Source: a virus
Strand: one strand, 5' to 3'
Virus record (IMG/VR): IMGVR_UViG_3300025771_000005
Span: 1-37,817 of that record
DNA length: 37,817 nt
The position numbers were made by a program, and so were the translations under genes. Position 1 is the first letter of the stretch; every line of letters starts with the position of its first letter. Below the pieces are notes generated by a model. It saw nothing but the letters and a program-made list of their open reading frames with translations. It searched no databases and had not been told where the DNA came from. Of the stretch, positions 8,885 to 16,083 are shown in pieces.

Positions 8885-10699
8885 TTAGCGCTCCAGTCTG
8901 GCCAAGTAGTTCAAGATGCCATCGATAACTTGCGGCGTTAGCTCTTGTGCTGGCATTTTCGTCTTAATTGCGTGTGTCATATTTGCTTCAGTCAAAGGGT
9001 TGCCACGTTTGTCTAGGTTACCACTAATTGCGTCGTAAACGTCCTTAAAAATAAGTCGCTGAGGCACAGGCTGCAATGACCCAAGGTAATCACCCGTAAT
9101 TTGTGTGTTATATGTTGAGTGAGGCACACGCGCCGTTGGCTTGTCGCCCTTGGGTGTATTAAACATCAAAGGCGCGCCTGTATCAATCCGGCTAACCCCA
9201 AGTCCAAACATACCAGACGGCAGCTCATACTGCGTAGGGTCTGTAACACTTTTTCTTGCTTCAGCGGGGCTCGGCAATCCTGCGTCCTGCATGGGTCGGC
9301 TATCCATCAAACGGATAAACGATTTGCGGTTTGGTGATGACGTATTTTTGACCCAGTCTCGCAAATCCGGAGAAAGCAAGCCAACAAAAGTTGGGTCGAG
9401 AGCCTTCATCGTTTTATCGAAATCTTTTGCGGTCTTTTTGGTAATCTTTGAACCTTTTACCAGTTCAGCGACTGCTTCTCCAGTAAATGTCGCAAAGTCA
9501 TTCGCGTCTGGCGCCATGCTGCCGGTTACACCTAGAATATCACGCCCTTCAAACTGACGTTGTGCTTTATCAGCTTCTTTCGAGAGGCGTGTAATAATAT
9601 TCTGGTTAGACGCCCAAATTGCACGATCTTTTTGTGCGGCTGGGCCAACTTTAAAATCAACACCCCCCTCCGTATAAACTGGCGCGTCAAATTTGTAATC
9701 ATTAACGCCTTCCACAAGCAGACCCCTAGACGTGCGGTCGCCGTAGAAGGGTAAAACAACTTTCCCTTCCATGTCTTCCCAGTTCATAGGTCTTCGCGCT
9801 AAGTTTTCACCTAAATCGCGCTGCTGTACCTCTACTTCGGAGAACGGACGACGCATTTTCGTTTTCTGGTAGCCAAACGGGTCTAGCTGCTCTTTTGTCA
9901 AAGGCTTATCGAGCGGAGGGCCACCGTTATCGCCAATCGTCGCTAAAACACCGGCTGCACGCGAACGGTTTGCACCTAAGATACTAGGATTAACAACACG
10001 AATGCCAAACTCTGGGTCAGGATACTCAATCGCGTCTATCCCTGCATCTAACAAACCTCGCTGTATTTGCTCATAGGAAGCATCGGCATCTATCTTGCTT
10101 TCTAAGTCATCTATAAACTCATAAAGCTCGCTTTCGCTGATTATATTCGCTTTATCTAAGTCTATATCAAATTCAGAGATAGAACCGCCGCCGCGCATGT
10201 TTCTGTAGTATTCAGCAACATCAGGGTTGTCAGTCACGCTAAAGCCAATCGGCGTACCTTCTGGGTCTGGGCGCATCTCCACATCTGATGCACTTAGCTT
10301 TTTAGGGCCGCCATGATAAACGCGCATGGTATTTGCGCCCAACGACCCCGCAGGTTTAGGCGCGAAACCTCCTCCAAGCATTGCGGCGCCAGCAGCGCCG
10401 AACGCCTCACCGAGCATATCCTCTTGCGGGATCAAGCCTGCTTTGGACGCTCTAATAGTGTCGCCACCCTTTATGAACGGCTCCAACAAATTACCCACAA
10501 AAGGACGTATACCCTCGTAACGCAGCGTATCAGTGCCCATGACCGGCTCTTTAGAAAGCAATCCGCCAAGAACGGGACGGCGACCTTGTTGCGCAAGTCG
10601 GTTTCTGTAAGCACGATTTGTCGCAAAGAAGTCATTGAACAATCCGCCGTAAGCGGTTGCCTCTCTAGCGCGTCTTATTTCTTCAGCCGTCGCCATCAT
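8885..10699 (-). CDS. Portal-adjacent protein with ADP-ribosyltransferase-like domain
   Basis: 604 residues. A small-residue segment (about 98-123) precedes a module at about 124-242 that resembles ART domains of phage polyvalent proteins. Seen are MRVYHGG (H129), GFSVTDNPDVAEYY (F153, Y164/Y165), strand SEFDIDL and IDAIEYPDPEFGIRVVNPS (E225), fitting the H-Y-E pattern of diphtheria-toxin/PARP-like ARTs. An IGDNGGPPLD motif follows (residues 255-264), of a kind I associate with alphaproteobacterial phage proteins. The C-terminal half (about 280-604) has no family I can name. The start ATG overlaps the stop of the upstream gene (ATGA). Location beside the portal suggests a packaged, ejected protein; activity is inferred. 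Confidence 0.7.
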   Translation of the reverse strand: MMATAEEIRRAREATAYGGLFNDFFATNRAYRNRLAQQGRRPVLGGLLSKEPVMGTDTLRYEGIRPFVGNLLEPFIKGGDTIRASKAGLIPQEDMLGEAFGAAGAAMLGGGFAPKPAGSLGANTMRVYHGGPKKLSASDVEMRPDPEGTPIGFSVTDNPDVAEYYRNMRGGGSISEFDIDLDKANIISESELYEFIDDLESKIDADASYEQIQRGLLDAGIDAIEYPDPEFGIRVVNPSILGANRSRAAGVLATIGDNGGPPLDKPLTKEQLDPFGYQKTKMRRPFSEVEVQQRDLGENLARRPMNWEDMEGKVVLPFYGDRTSRGLLVEGVNDYKFDAPVYTEGGVDFKVGPAAQKDRAIWASNQNIITRLSKEADKAQRQFEGRDILGVTGSMAPDANDFATFTGEAVAELVKGSKITKKTAKDFDKTMKALDPTFVGLLSPDLRDWVKNTSSPNRKSFIRLMDSRPMQDAGLPSPAEARKSVTDPTQYELPSGMFGLGVSRIDTGAPLMFNTPKGDKPTARVPHSTYNTQITGDYLGSLQPVPQRLIFKDVYDAISGNLDKRGNPLTEANMTHAIKTKMPAQELTPQVIDGILNYLARLER

Positions 10700-11130
10700 T
10701 CACCTCGTGCATATTCTGAGATGTAACGCAGCAAGCCTTTTGTGGCTCCAGCGCGCTTATCGGGAGAACTTAGTGGGTTTAGGATGCCGTATGCAGCTTT
10801 ACCCCCAGCACTAATTTGCCCTAGCAAATTGTTTTCACGTCCGGCTTCTTGATAGTCTGACAGTAAATCGCTAAACAAGTCTTCTCCGGCTTCGTAGCTG
10901 TATGGGTAATACACGCCCGCGGAAGCACCTGCGCGTGGCCCTTTTTCGAGCATCTGCTCAATCATGAAGGCGCGCTCTGGCCCTTCCTCTGTGCCTTCTA
11001 ACGCACGCAGCGCACGCAGGATTGTTGCGTCAGAGTACATATGCCCCTCTACATCGTCCTCGCGCGGACGGTAGGCATTATATTCGTCGCCAGTGATATC
11101 GACGTATAGCTTGCGTAAAAATGGATCCAT
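10696..11130 (-). CDS. Hypothetical protein upstream of ART-like protein
   Basis: 144 residues from ATG 11130, which overlaps the stop of the preceding gene as TGATG with AAGGTG just upstream. A TTG eight codons earlier is less likely. It begins MDPFLRKLYVDITGDEYNAYR and ends GILNPLSSPDKRAGATKGLLRYISEY. The C-terminal part resembles linker regions of ejected phage proteins, but I do not recognise a domain. Tight coupling to the ART-like gene suggests a shared role. Confidence 0.65.
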   Translation of the reverse strand: MDPFLRKLYVDITGDEYNAYRPREDDVEGHMYSDATILRALRALEGTEEGPERAFMIEQMLEKGPRAGASAGVYYPYSYEAGEDLFSDLLSDYQEAGRENNLLGQISAGGKAAYGILNPLSSPDKRAGATKGLLRYISEYARGE

Positions 11131-11399
11131 CACCACTTCACCTTGTTTGCCCAATACGCCGCGGACATCTTGCCCTTGGCTATGTTTTTCGCATGGCGCG
11201 CCTTAAACGACTTGCTGCGCGCCGTAGTTTTCTTGTCGCCGCTGACACCCTGCTGGCCAAAGCGGATCGTCTTAACCTTGTCGCCATCCTTCGCCACCAC
11301 GACGTGCGATTTCGTCGGGTGCTTGGGCGTGCGCTTTGGCTTATTATAGCCAGATACGCCGACACGAGATAACCGAGCATCTTTCTTCTTCTCAGGCAT
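11130..11399 (-). CDS. Small basic conserved phage protein
   Basis: 89 residues from ATG 11399, which overlaps the upstream stop (TGATG). Very basic, with GVSGYNKPKRTPKHPTKSHV, KTIRFGQQGVSG and a C-terminal HAKNIAKGKMSAAYWANKVKW. This is a recurrent phage family with near-invariant YNKPKRTP and AAYWANKVKW segments; its role is unknown, and nucleic-acid binding is plausible from charge alone. Confidence 0.8.
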   Translation of the reverse strand: MPEKKKDARLSRVGVSGYNKPKRTPKHPTKSHVVVAKDGDKVKTIRFGQQGVSGDKKTTARSKSFKARHAKNIAKGKMSAAYWANKVKW

Positions 11400-11503
11400 C
11401 AGATTGACTTCTTTAACCTTCCAAGGCAAACGCCGGCCTTTTTGCACGCTGCAGGTGTTGGGCAGCCTTTACATGGGATGCCAGTGGTCGTTGTCGCGGA
11501 CAT
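11399..11503 (-). CDS. 34-residue cysteine-rich micro-protein
   Basis: Starts at ATG 11503 overlapping the previous stop (TGATG) and ends in a TGA that overlaps the next ATG (TGATG). The middle reads GIPCKGCPTPAACKKAGVC: four cysteines spaced C-x2-C-x5-C-x5-C, a plausible zinc-binding knuckle. Coupled on both sides in a chain of micro-genes. Function unknown. Confidence 0.6.
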   Translation of the reverse strand: MSATTTTGIPCKGCPTPAACKKAGVCLGRLKKSI

Positions 11504-11628
11504 CACTTCTTCCTCTTCTTAGCTTTTGCCTTTTTAACAGCCTTTAAGTCGGCTGCGGTAATCTTCTTACGGTTGCCAGCCATCGCGGCCAACTTCTTCT
11601 GCTTGGGCGAGTATTTGCTATATGGCAT
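11503..11628 (-). CDS. 41-residue lysine-rich micro-protein
   Basis: Starts MPYSKYSPKQKKLAAMAGNR and ends in a Lys/Arg tail. Its ATG overlaps the upstream stop as TAATG. I recognise the MPYSKYSPKQKKLAA type as a recurring small phage protein of unknown role. High positive charge suggests DNA or capsid binding. Confidence 0.7.
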   Translation of the reverse strand: MPYSKYSPKQKKLAAMAGNRKKITAADLKAVKKAKAKKRKK

Positions 11629-11819
11629 TACGACTGAACCTTCTTTTCCCACTCATAACATTTCACTTGCACGATCGTATGTGTCGGATAACGCACTTGC
11701 AGCGATATGACGCCGTTTTGCATGAAATCCGCAACGCATTGTTCCTCAGTCGCAAAGGCTGGGCCTCCAATCGCAAAGCAGTTAGCCTGCGTGCATAAAA
11801 GAACAAACGCCGTAAACAT
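11628..11819 (-). CDS. Small exported-looking protein
   Basis: 63 residues from ATG 11819, four bases after the stop of the preceding gene, with GAAG-rich sequence upstream. The N-terminus MFTAFVLLCTQANCFAIGGP is hydrophobic and could be a signal or anchor. The rest (EEQCVADFMQNGVISLQ..TIVQVKCYEWEKKV) contains a possible disulfide pair. Longer in-frame extensions are Arg-rich shadows of the upstream gene. No family recognised. Confidence 0.6.
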   Translation of the reverse strand: MFTAFVLLCTQANCFAIGGPAFATEEQCVADFMQNGVISLQVRYPTHTIVQVKCYEWEKKVQS

Positions 11820-11823
11820 TACA

Positions 11824-11991
11824 TCACTTCTTCGCCTTCTTCTTCGGTTTCTTCGCGGTCTTAGCCGCTGCCTTAAACGCTTTCGCGCTCGGAGCGCCCT
11901 TCGAACCGGCCTTGCGCATCTTTTCGCCAGATCCCGCCGCAATGCGCTTACGCTTGGCGTGGATGTTCGCATACAGTCCCTTCTTGGGCAT
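11824..11991 (-). CDS. Small basic conserved phage protein, first of the leftward operon
   Basis: 55 residues, starting MPKKGLYANIHAKRKRIAAG and continuing SGEKMRKAGSKGAP, a very widespread phage micro-protein pattern without known function. An AAAGGAG ribosome-binding site lies seven bases before the ATG. This is the first gene of the leftward structural operon beginning at the divergent control region. Confidence 0.8.
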   Translation of the reverse strand: MPKKGLYANIHAKRKRIAAGSGEKMRKAGSKGAPSAKAFKAAAKTAKKPKKKAKK

Positions 11992-12047
11992 CGTGAGCTC
12001 CTTTTAACGCGTTATGCACATAATACAGGAAAATCGTTGTAAATAAA

Positions 12048-12073
12048 CCCCGCGCGTGGGAGGCCGCGCGGGG
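12048..12073. terminator. Strong GC hairpin in the divergent control region
   Basis: A perfect 9-bp stem (CCCCGCGCG pairing with CGCGCGGGG) with an 8-base loop. Read on the minus strand it is followed by TTTATTT, so it resembles an intrinsic terminator or attenuator placed about 57 bases before the first leftward gene. There is no T-run on the plus side. Confidence 0.6.
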
Positions 12074-12157
12074 GAGCCTTGCAGCTCTTGCGGCGTGGGA
12101 GGGAGGAACCGCATAGGCATTTTTTACCATTTCGCGTAATTTTTCGCAATTAGAGGG

Positions 12158-12197
12158 TTGTAATATCATTGTGTTAACATTATGCTAACAGTATAAC
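12158..12197 (+). promoter_or_regulatory. Candidate sigma-70-like promoter(s) for the rightward genes
   Basis: Two overlapping options are visible: TTGTAA (12158) - 17 bases - TATGCT (12181), and TTGTGT (12169) - 17 bases - TATAAC (12192). The GTGTTAACAT motif (12171-12180) lies inside the first spacer and TGTTA..TAACA arms flank it, suggesting an operator on the promoter. It would serve the gene at 12230, which has a GGGAGG ribosome-binding site. Confidence 0.45.
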
Positions 12198-12229
12198 TTA
12201 ACAACAGCAGCGCTGGGAGGCGCATTCAA

Positions 12230-12637
12230 ATGTCAAAACATTACACATACAACGACGGCGGACGCGCAGCGTCAGGGCGTAAAGGCACAACTGGAGACTG
12301 CGCCGTTCGCGCCATGGCGATCGCGCTTAGTCTAGATTACGACGATTGCTACAAAGAGCTGGCGCAGGCCAATAAAGACAACGGGCGTGCAAAATCTGTC
12401 CGCCACGGCGTCATGAAAGACGTGTATCAAGCCGTGCTCGCACGTTACGGCTGGGTCTGGATGCCAGCGCCAAAGTTTGACGGACGCAAAGCGCGTTGCT
12501 CAGACATGCCTGCCGGCACAGTAATCGCGCGCCAGTCACGCCACTTTGTCGCCGTCGTCGATGGCGTACCACAAGACATCTTCGACAGCTCTGAAAAGAT
12601 GGTCTACGGCTACTGGCAGAAGGAGGCAAAACAATGA
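12230..12637 (+). CDS. Papain-like cysteine-protease-fold protein, likely early
   Basis: 135 residues. The order of motifs fits a small papain-like or transglutaminase-like fold: TGDCAVRAMAIALSLDYDDCYKEL (Cys24 at the helix start), RYGWVWMP, AGTVIARQSRHFVAVVDG (His105) and IFDSS (Asp119). This Cys-His-Asp family occurs in many phages and plasmids as an uncharacterised protein. The residues are in place, but substrate and activity are unknown. It lies alone at the head of a short rightward transcript, a position common for early host-interaction genes. Confidence 0.65.
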   Translation: MSKHYTYNDGGRAASGRKGTTGDCAVRAMAIALSLDYDDCYKELAQANKDNGRAKSVRHGVMKDVYQAVLARYGWVWMPAPKFDGRKARCSDMPAGTVIARQSRHFVAVVDGVPQDIFDSSEKMVYGYWQKEAKQ

Positions 12638-12840
12638 CATTTTTCTACGCGCTCATCATTGAATACGCTTTGCAGGGGCATCCCCTGCAAGCACGCATGT
12701 ACTTCAACAGCTCAAAGGCGTGTTCCGACGCTCTGAGGGCTGCGGAGAGGCTGTCAGACGCTCTGGAGGCGGATCTTCTCTGCGTCAACACCGGCAAGCT
12801 GTCAGCATCAATACGGCCAAAGCTACGGCCAAGCAACTAA
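12634..12840 (+). CDS. Small hypothetical protein
   Basis: 68 residues, ATG overlapping the upstream stop (ATGA). Starts with a hydrophobic stretch (MTFFYALIIEYALQG), then RMYFNSSKACSDALRAAERLSDALEADL, a helix. Could be weakly membrane-associated. No family recognised; the coupled start supports its being real. Confidence 0.55.
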   Translation: MTFFYALIIEYALQGHPLQARMYFNSSKACSDALRAAERLSDALEADLLCVNTGKLSASIRPKLRPSN

Positions 12841-12845
12841 CACCA

Positions 12846-12864
12846 TGGGCGCCTCATCAGCGCC
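12846..12864 (+). terminator. Hairpin after the 68-residue gene
   Basis: A perfect 6-bp stem GGGCGC/GCGCCC with a 7-base loop, six bases after the stop codon. No T-run follows, so it may be a processing or stabilising hairpin rather than a terminator. Confidence 0.35.
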
Positions 12865-12875
12865 CACCGTAAGCC

Positions 12876-12965
12876 ATGAGTGCGGGGGCGGGTTTTTACC
12901 TCATGTATTTTACCGCCAAACCATGGCAGCGTGAGCCAGTCGGACATTTGCTGGTGATCACGTAG
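12876..12965 (+). CDS. Possible 29-residue micro-protein
   Basis: A short frame from ATG 12876 encodes FYLMYFTAKPWQREPVGHLL in its middle, which looks protein-like (aromatic and Pro/Gly balanced). Its ribosome-binding site is poor and it ends exactly at the terminator stem. Included as a low-confidence candidate between two hairpins. Confidence 0.25.
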   Translation: MSAGAGFYLMYFTAKPWQREPVGHLLVIT

Positions 12966-12996
12966 AGAGGGGCGCTTGGTTCACGCCCCTCTTTTT
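12966..12996 (+). terminator. Intrinsic terminator of the rightward early transcript
   Basis: A perfect 9-bp stem (AGAGGGGCG with CGCCCCTCT), 9-base loop, then a run of T on the plus strand. It ends the 12230-12840 transcript and lies only 22 bases before the HNH gene. Confidence 0.85.
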
Positions 12997-13018
12997 ACCA
13001 ACTCAACGGGAGGACGAT

Positions 13019-13717
13019 ATGACAATACAACGTAGAAAACTAACGCAATCAGAGAAAAACGCGATCAGACATGCGTGGAACAATAAATGCGCATACTGCA
13101 GAAACGACGTCGCTGTTAACGAATATCACATTGACCACATCGTGCCTAAATGCGCCGGCGGGAGCTGTGATATTGAAAACCTTGCTCTAAGCTGTCTAAA
13201 ATGCAATTCGCAAAAAGCAGGAAACAGGCTGCCGCGCATGCACGAGGGGCTGCTACTCGCGACCGCAAGTAGAAAAGCTGAAAAAGTGCGCAACGCGATG
13301 AAGTCAACACAGGTATCAACTGGCAAACTTCTAAACGTGTTTCTGTCTAGTATCGCAGACACTATAGACGGATACGGATACGAGATTGAAAGTATCCAAG
13401 TGCCAATAAGAATAAACACAAACGACGGCGTCGAGGAAAAGCTCGTTACCGTGCCGCTTGGGGGAGAGGTTTACGAAAAAGCTAAGGCGTACGAAATGCG
13501 CGCATTCAATAACCGTGAAGACTATTTTTTTGTGATTAAGCAGATAATGTCGTCGCATAACGGAGCCGTCAAAAGAGTGCAGCTAAAAAAAGAAGCCAGC
13601 GCTCAAATTGGCGCGTCCGAACGCACTATAAACAAGTTTATAAAGCTAATGGTCGATGACGGGTTAATGTTTTACTGGAATAAACACTGCTACCAGCACG
13701 ACCCGTTCAAACGCTAA
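13019..13717 (+). CDS. HNH endonuclease (probable homing endonuclease) with C-terminal helix-turn-helix
   Basis: 232 residues. An HNH module is at 20-65: CAYC (C24, C27), HIDHIVPKCAGG (H37-D39-H40) and the zinc pair CLKCN (C59, C62, N63). The C-terminal part (about 190-225, KKEASAQIGASERTINKFIKLMVDDGL) looks like a winged or simple helix-turn-helix that could fix the target site. It is convergent with the large terminase gene, with overlapping stop codons, and begins just after a terminator. Base use is more A-rich than neighbours. Homing endonucleases beside terminase genes are common; whether it is an active mobile gene is inference. Confidence 0.85.
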   Translation: MTIQRRKLTQSEKNAIRHAWNNKCAYCRNDVAVNEYHIDHIVPKCAGGSCDIENLALSCLKCNSQKAGNRLPRMHEGLLLATASRKAEKVRNAMKSTQVSTGKLLNVFLSSIADTIDGYGYEIESIQVPIRINTNDGVEEKLVTVPLGGEVYEKAKAYEMRAFNNREDYFFVIKQIMSSHNGAVKRVQLKKEASAQIGASERTINKFIKLMVDDGLMFYWNKHCYQHDPFKR

Positions 13718-15138
13718 ACCACCCCACGTATCCCACGCTTCAACGGCTTGCTCCACGCGCCGGACGACGCGCGGCCATACGCCATCGTCGTGTGGTCGTT
13801 TGCCAGTGACAAGCACACAGCGTCGGCGCGGTCAGGCGAGTTCACGCCACGCTTCTTCATCGCCTCCTTGCTCTCAACTTGCATCTTGCCAGACGAGGTA
13901 AAGTGATACCGCGGCGCCGCAAGATCCGCATACAACGCGTCATCCTTCGGCAGCTTAACGTCCATGCCCTCTAACCACTGCTTCGCCTTAAACCACAGCT
14001 CAGCGCGCAAGTTGATGTACGTCTCCTTCTGCGAAGACCGCTCCGACACGTTCAAGCCACGCGCCGGCAGGTCAAGCTCCCGCAAACGATCGAGCACGCC
14101 CGCCCCAAAGCCATTACTATCAACGATGATCTCGACCGGACGCTTGGACGGCGGCAGGGCATCGTACTCCGCCTTCACGGCGCCAGTGAGCTGCATCAAA
14201 TCGAGGTTACGCCAGACCGTCAGCGGATGGATTACTGGGCCTTGTCGTTTGCATAACACGCTGCTGTCGTTGCCCTGCCTCGCAACGTCCAAACCCCATA
14301 TGGCTGGCGTGTCGTCGCTCAGGCGGATCTCGTTGTTCATCGCGTGCTCGATCAACGAAACCGGAATAACCGTGTCCTCCTCACTCGGGGGAAAGTTGCC
14401 AAGTACACGCACATGATACGCCGGACTGTCCTCGCCGTAACGCTTCTTCATGTCCTCAACGAAATCCTCGCTCACGCGCGGGCTTGTAACGCAGCTCACA
14501 TGCATCGTGTACCAGTCCTCACGCAAACGATTGTGCGTGTCATAAAAGAAACCCGTGTTACGCGTCGGGTTGCCCGTCAGAACCGTCGTCGCATTGTGGC
14601 CAGACATTGAGCCTGACGCGGCCTCGAAGACGGCATTCGGTACGCCAGACGCCTCGTCGGCGATGAGCAGCACGTTTTCGCTGTGGACACCCGCTAACGC
14701 CTCCGGCTGCTCGGCGCGTGACGTCCTGCACGAAATAAACGTGGCCTCCGGCTGGCTCTTCAACTCAATGCGATCACTCTTGATTTCGAGGAGGTCGTTA
14801 AACGGAGGCTTTAGCCGCTTGGCCACGTTCTTCATCTCCGCGAAGCAGGCGTCAAACAACTGGGAGCTCGTAGGGGCGGTCACAACGGTCTTGCTCGGGA
14901 TGCGCATCAACACGTGCCAGATGGCCGCCATGGCGACGGCCGTCGACTTGCCTACACCGTGGCCAGACCTAACGCTGATGCGTCGCTCCGCAGGCGCTGC
15001 GATGGCGTCCAAAAGCTCAATCTGCCACTCGTCCGGCTCGATGCCGATGACCTCGCGGGCAAACGCGACGGGGTCGTCACGGTAGCGACGCATTAACGTA
15101 ATGAACGGGTTATCGTGGGATTTTTTTTGCGGGGTCAT
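13714..15138 (-). CDS. terL: Terminase large subunit
   Basis: 474 residues. ATPase domain: Walker A SGHGVGKST at 58-66, Walker B VLLIADE at 156-162 with the catalytic Glu, and coupling motif TGN at 188-190. Nuclease domain (RNase H fold): WGLDVARQGND (D284), IIVDSNGFGAG (D340) and NSPDRADAVCL (D436/D439). All expected motor and nuclease residues are present, and the length is normal. It packages DNA through the portal and makes the headful or unit cut. The ATG is preceded by AGGTG; the GTGTTAACAT motif overlaps the start. Confidence 0.95.
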   Translation of the reverse strand: MTPQKKSHDNPFITLMRRYRDDPVAFAREVIGIEPDEWQIELLDAIAAPAERRISVRSGHGVGKSTAVAMAAIWHVLMRIPSKTVVTAPTSSQLFDACFAEMKNVAKRLKPPFNDLLEIKSDRIELKSQPEATFISCRTSRAEQPEALAGVHSENVLLIADEASGVPNAVFEAASGSMSGHNATTVLTGNPTRNTGFFYDTHNRLREDWYTMHVSCVTSPRVSEDFVEDMKKRYGEDSPAYHVRVLGNFPPSEEDTVIPVSLIEHAMNNEIRLSDDTPAIWGLDVARQGNDSSVLCKRQGPVIHPLTVWRNLDLMQLTGAVKAEYDALPPSKRPVEIIVDSNGFGAGVLDRLRELDLPARGLNVSERSSQKETYINLRAELWFKAKQWLEGMDVKLPKDDALYADLAAPRYHFTSSGKMQVESKEAMKKRGVNSPDRADAVCLSLANDHTTMAYGRASSGAWSKPLKRGIRGVV

Positions 15139-15482
15139 GTTAACACCTGATTACGGAAAGGGGGGCGGGGGTGCGTGGAGGGGTCATTAGCAAAAGCACC
15201 GGCGCGATCTGCGCGAAGGGGGGGGTCAAAACGCCGCGTCTGACGCCGGTATGCAGAAAACGCATGGCAAAACGCAAGTCGTATAACAGCTATTATGTTA
15301 AAACCTTGGTAAGTCATTGCTTTATAACGCTTTTATTTGTGACTGAGTTATGCGCCACGCGCAAACCACAAGATGTTGTGTCTCTGCCGCGTTGCAGCGC
15401 GTCGGCGGATTGACTTAATTGAACGCTTGTTCTATTCGCGCGCACACGTGTGTGACTGTGAGCCAGTGTGCGTTTTCTCCGT
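15139..15482. other. 343-bp non-coding gap before the large terminase
   Basis: I see no convincing gene. It holds a G-run near 15220-15227 and the palindrome CACACGTGTG at 15443-15452. A 60-codon minus frame (15317-15135) ends over the terminase start, but its Arg/Pro-rich composition and poor ribosome-binding site argue against it. The gap may hold a terminase promoter or a packaging-related site; no consensus promoter is clear. Confidence 0.4.
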
Positions 15483-15653
15483 CTACACGTCATCACGATC
15501 CTGCTCCATTTCGAGAGCACGCATCAACACCTGACGAAACCCGTGCTCAAAGAAAAACGCGTAAAGCTCCTTCGACATATCCACGCTCAGCGTCGCAGAG
15601 CCATCCTCGTGCTCCGTTATATCGATCACCTTGATCTCGTTATGCGTCGTCAT
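15483..15653 (-). CDS. 56-residue micro-protein after small terminase
   Basis: Starts at ATG 15653 inside the end of the small-terminase gene (14-base overlap), with GGAGG six bases upstream. The protein has IKVIDITEHEDGSATLSVDM, then SKELYAFFFEHGFRQVLMRAL, a pattern shared by many short phage proteins with an E-D-G-S-A strand. Function unknown. Confidence 0.7.
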   Translation of the reverse strand: MTTHNEIKVIDITEHEDGSATLSVDMSKELYAFFFEHGFRQVLMRALEMEQDRDDV

Positions 15654-16083
15654 CGTCTACCTCCACAGCTTCACCCTCAATCACGTCGCCAAGCAACTGC
15701 GCAGCCTGCGCGTGCAAGTCGTTCACGCTGATGTTGATTGCCACGTCACGTTGCCGCGTGTCGTACTGCGCGTTCAACTTCGACGCCATCCACTTATCCG
15801 TATCCACTTGCAAGCGCGCTACGTTGACCATCGACGGATCTGTGTTCTGCGCCGTATCGACTGCACGCTCTGCGTAGTAATGCCCAGCCTCCAACTGCGC
15901 AGACGCGTAGCGATCACGTCTGCCAGCCTTAGCGTCTAACCACTTCGCCCACAGCTTGTACCCGATCTTCTGCTCTGCCATGATTTTACGTATGCTCTTG
16001 CCGCGCGCGATCTGCTCGAACAGCTCGTCCTCGCCTATCTCTTCTAGCGCCGCGATCTTTGCCTTGCCGACTTCACCGACCAT
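15640..16083 (-). CDS. terS: Terminase small subunit (Sf6-like)
   Basis: 147 residues. The N-terminal part (EDELFEQIARGKSIRKIMAEQKIGYKLWAKWLDA) is a helix-turn-helix; then YASAQLEAGHYYAERAVDTAQ and MVNVARLQVDTDKWMASKLNAQYD form the oligomerisation helices typical of Sf6-type small terminases. The C-terminus is very acidic (EAVEVDDDDA). It should bind the packaging site and deliver DNA to TerL. It is separated from TerL by a micro-gene and a 343-bp gap. The start overlaps the upstream gene by 11 bases. Confidence 0.85.
   Translation of the reverse strand: MVGEVGKAKIAALEEIGEDELFEQIARGKSIRKIMAEQKIGYKLWAKWLDAKAGRRDRYASAQLEAGHYYAERAVDTAQNTDPSMVNVARLQVDTDKWMASKLNAQYDTRQRDVAINISVNDLHAQAAQLLGDVIEGEAVEVDDDDA

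Noticed and set aside
11948-12169. 73-codon minus-strand frame across the divergent control region
   Set aside because: It runs through the GC hairpin and overlaps the better supported 55-residue gene; Ala/Arg-rich middle is an artefact of GC-rich DNA.
14555-15085. 176-codon plus-strand frame
   Set aside because: Antisense to the ATPase domain of the large terminase, which has all catalytic motifs.
15135-15317. 60-codon minus-strand frame ending over the terL start (ATGA)
   Set aside because: Arg/Pro/His-rich composition, no ribosome-binding site, and no recognisable protein pattern; the stop overlap alone is not enough.
15314-15520. 68-codon minus-strand frame before the previous one
   Set aside because: Begins inside the 56-residue micro-gene in another frame and has shadow-like Arg/Ser/Thr composition.
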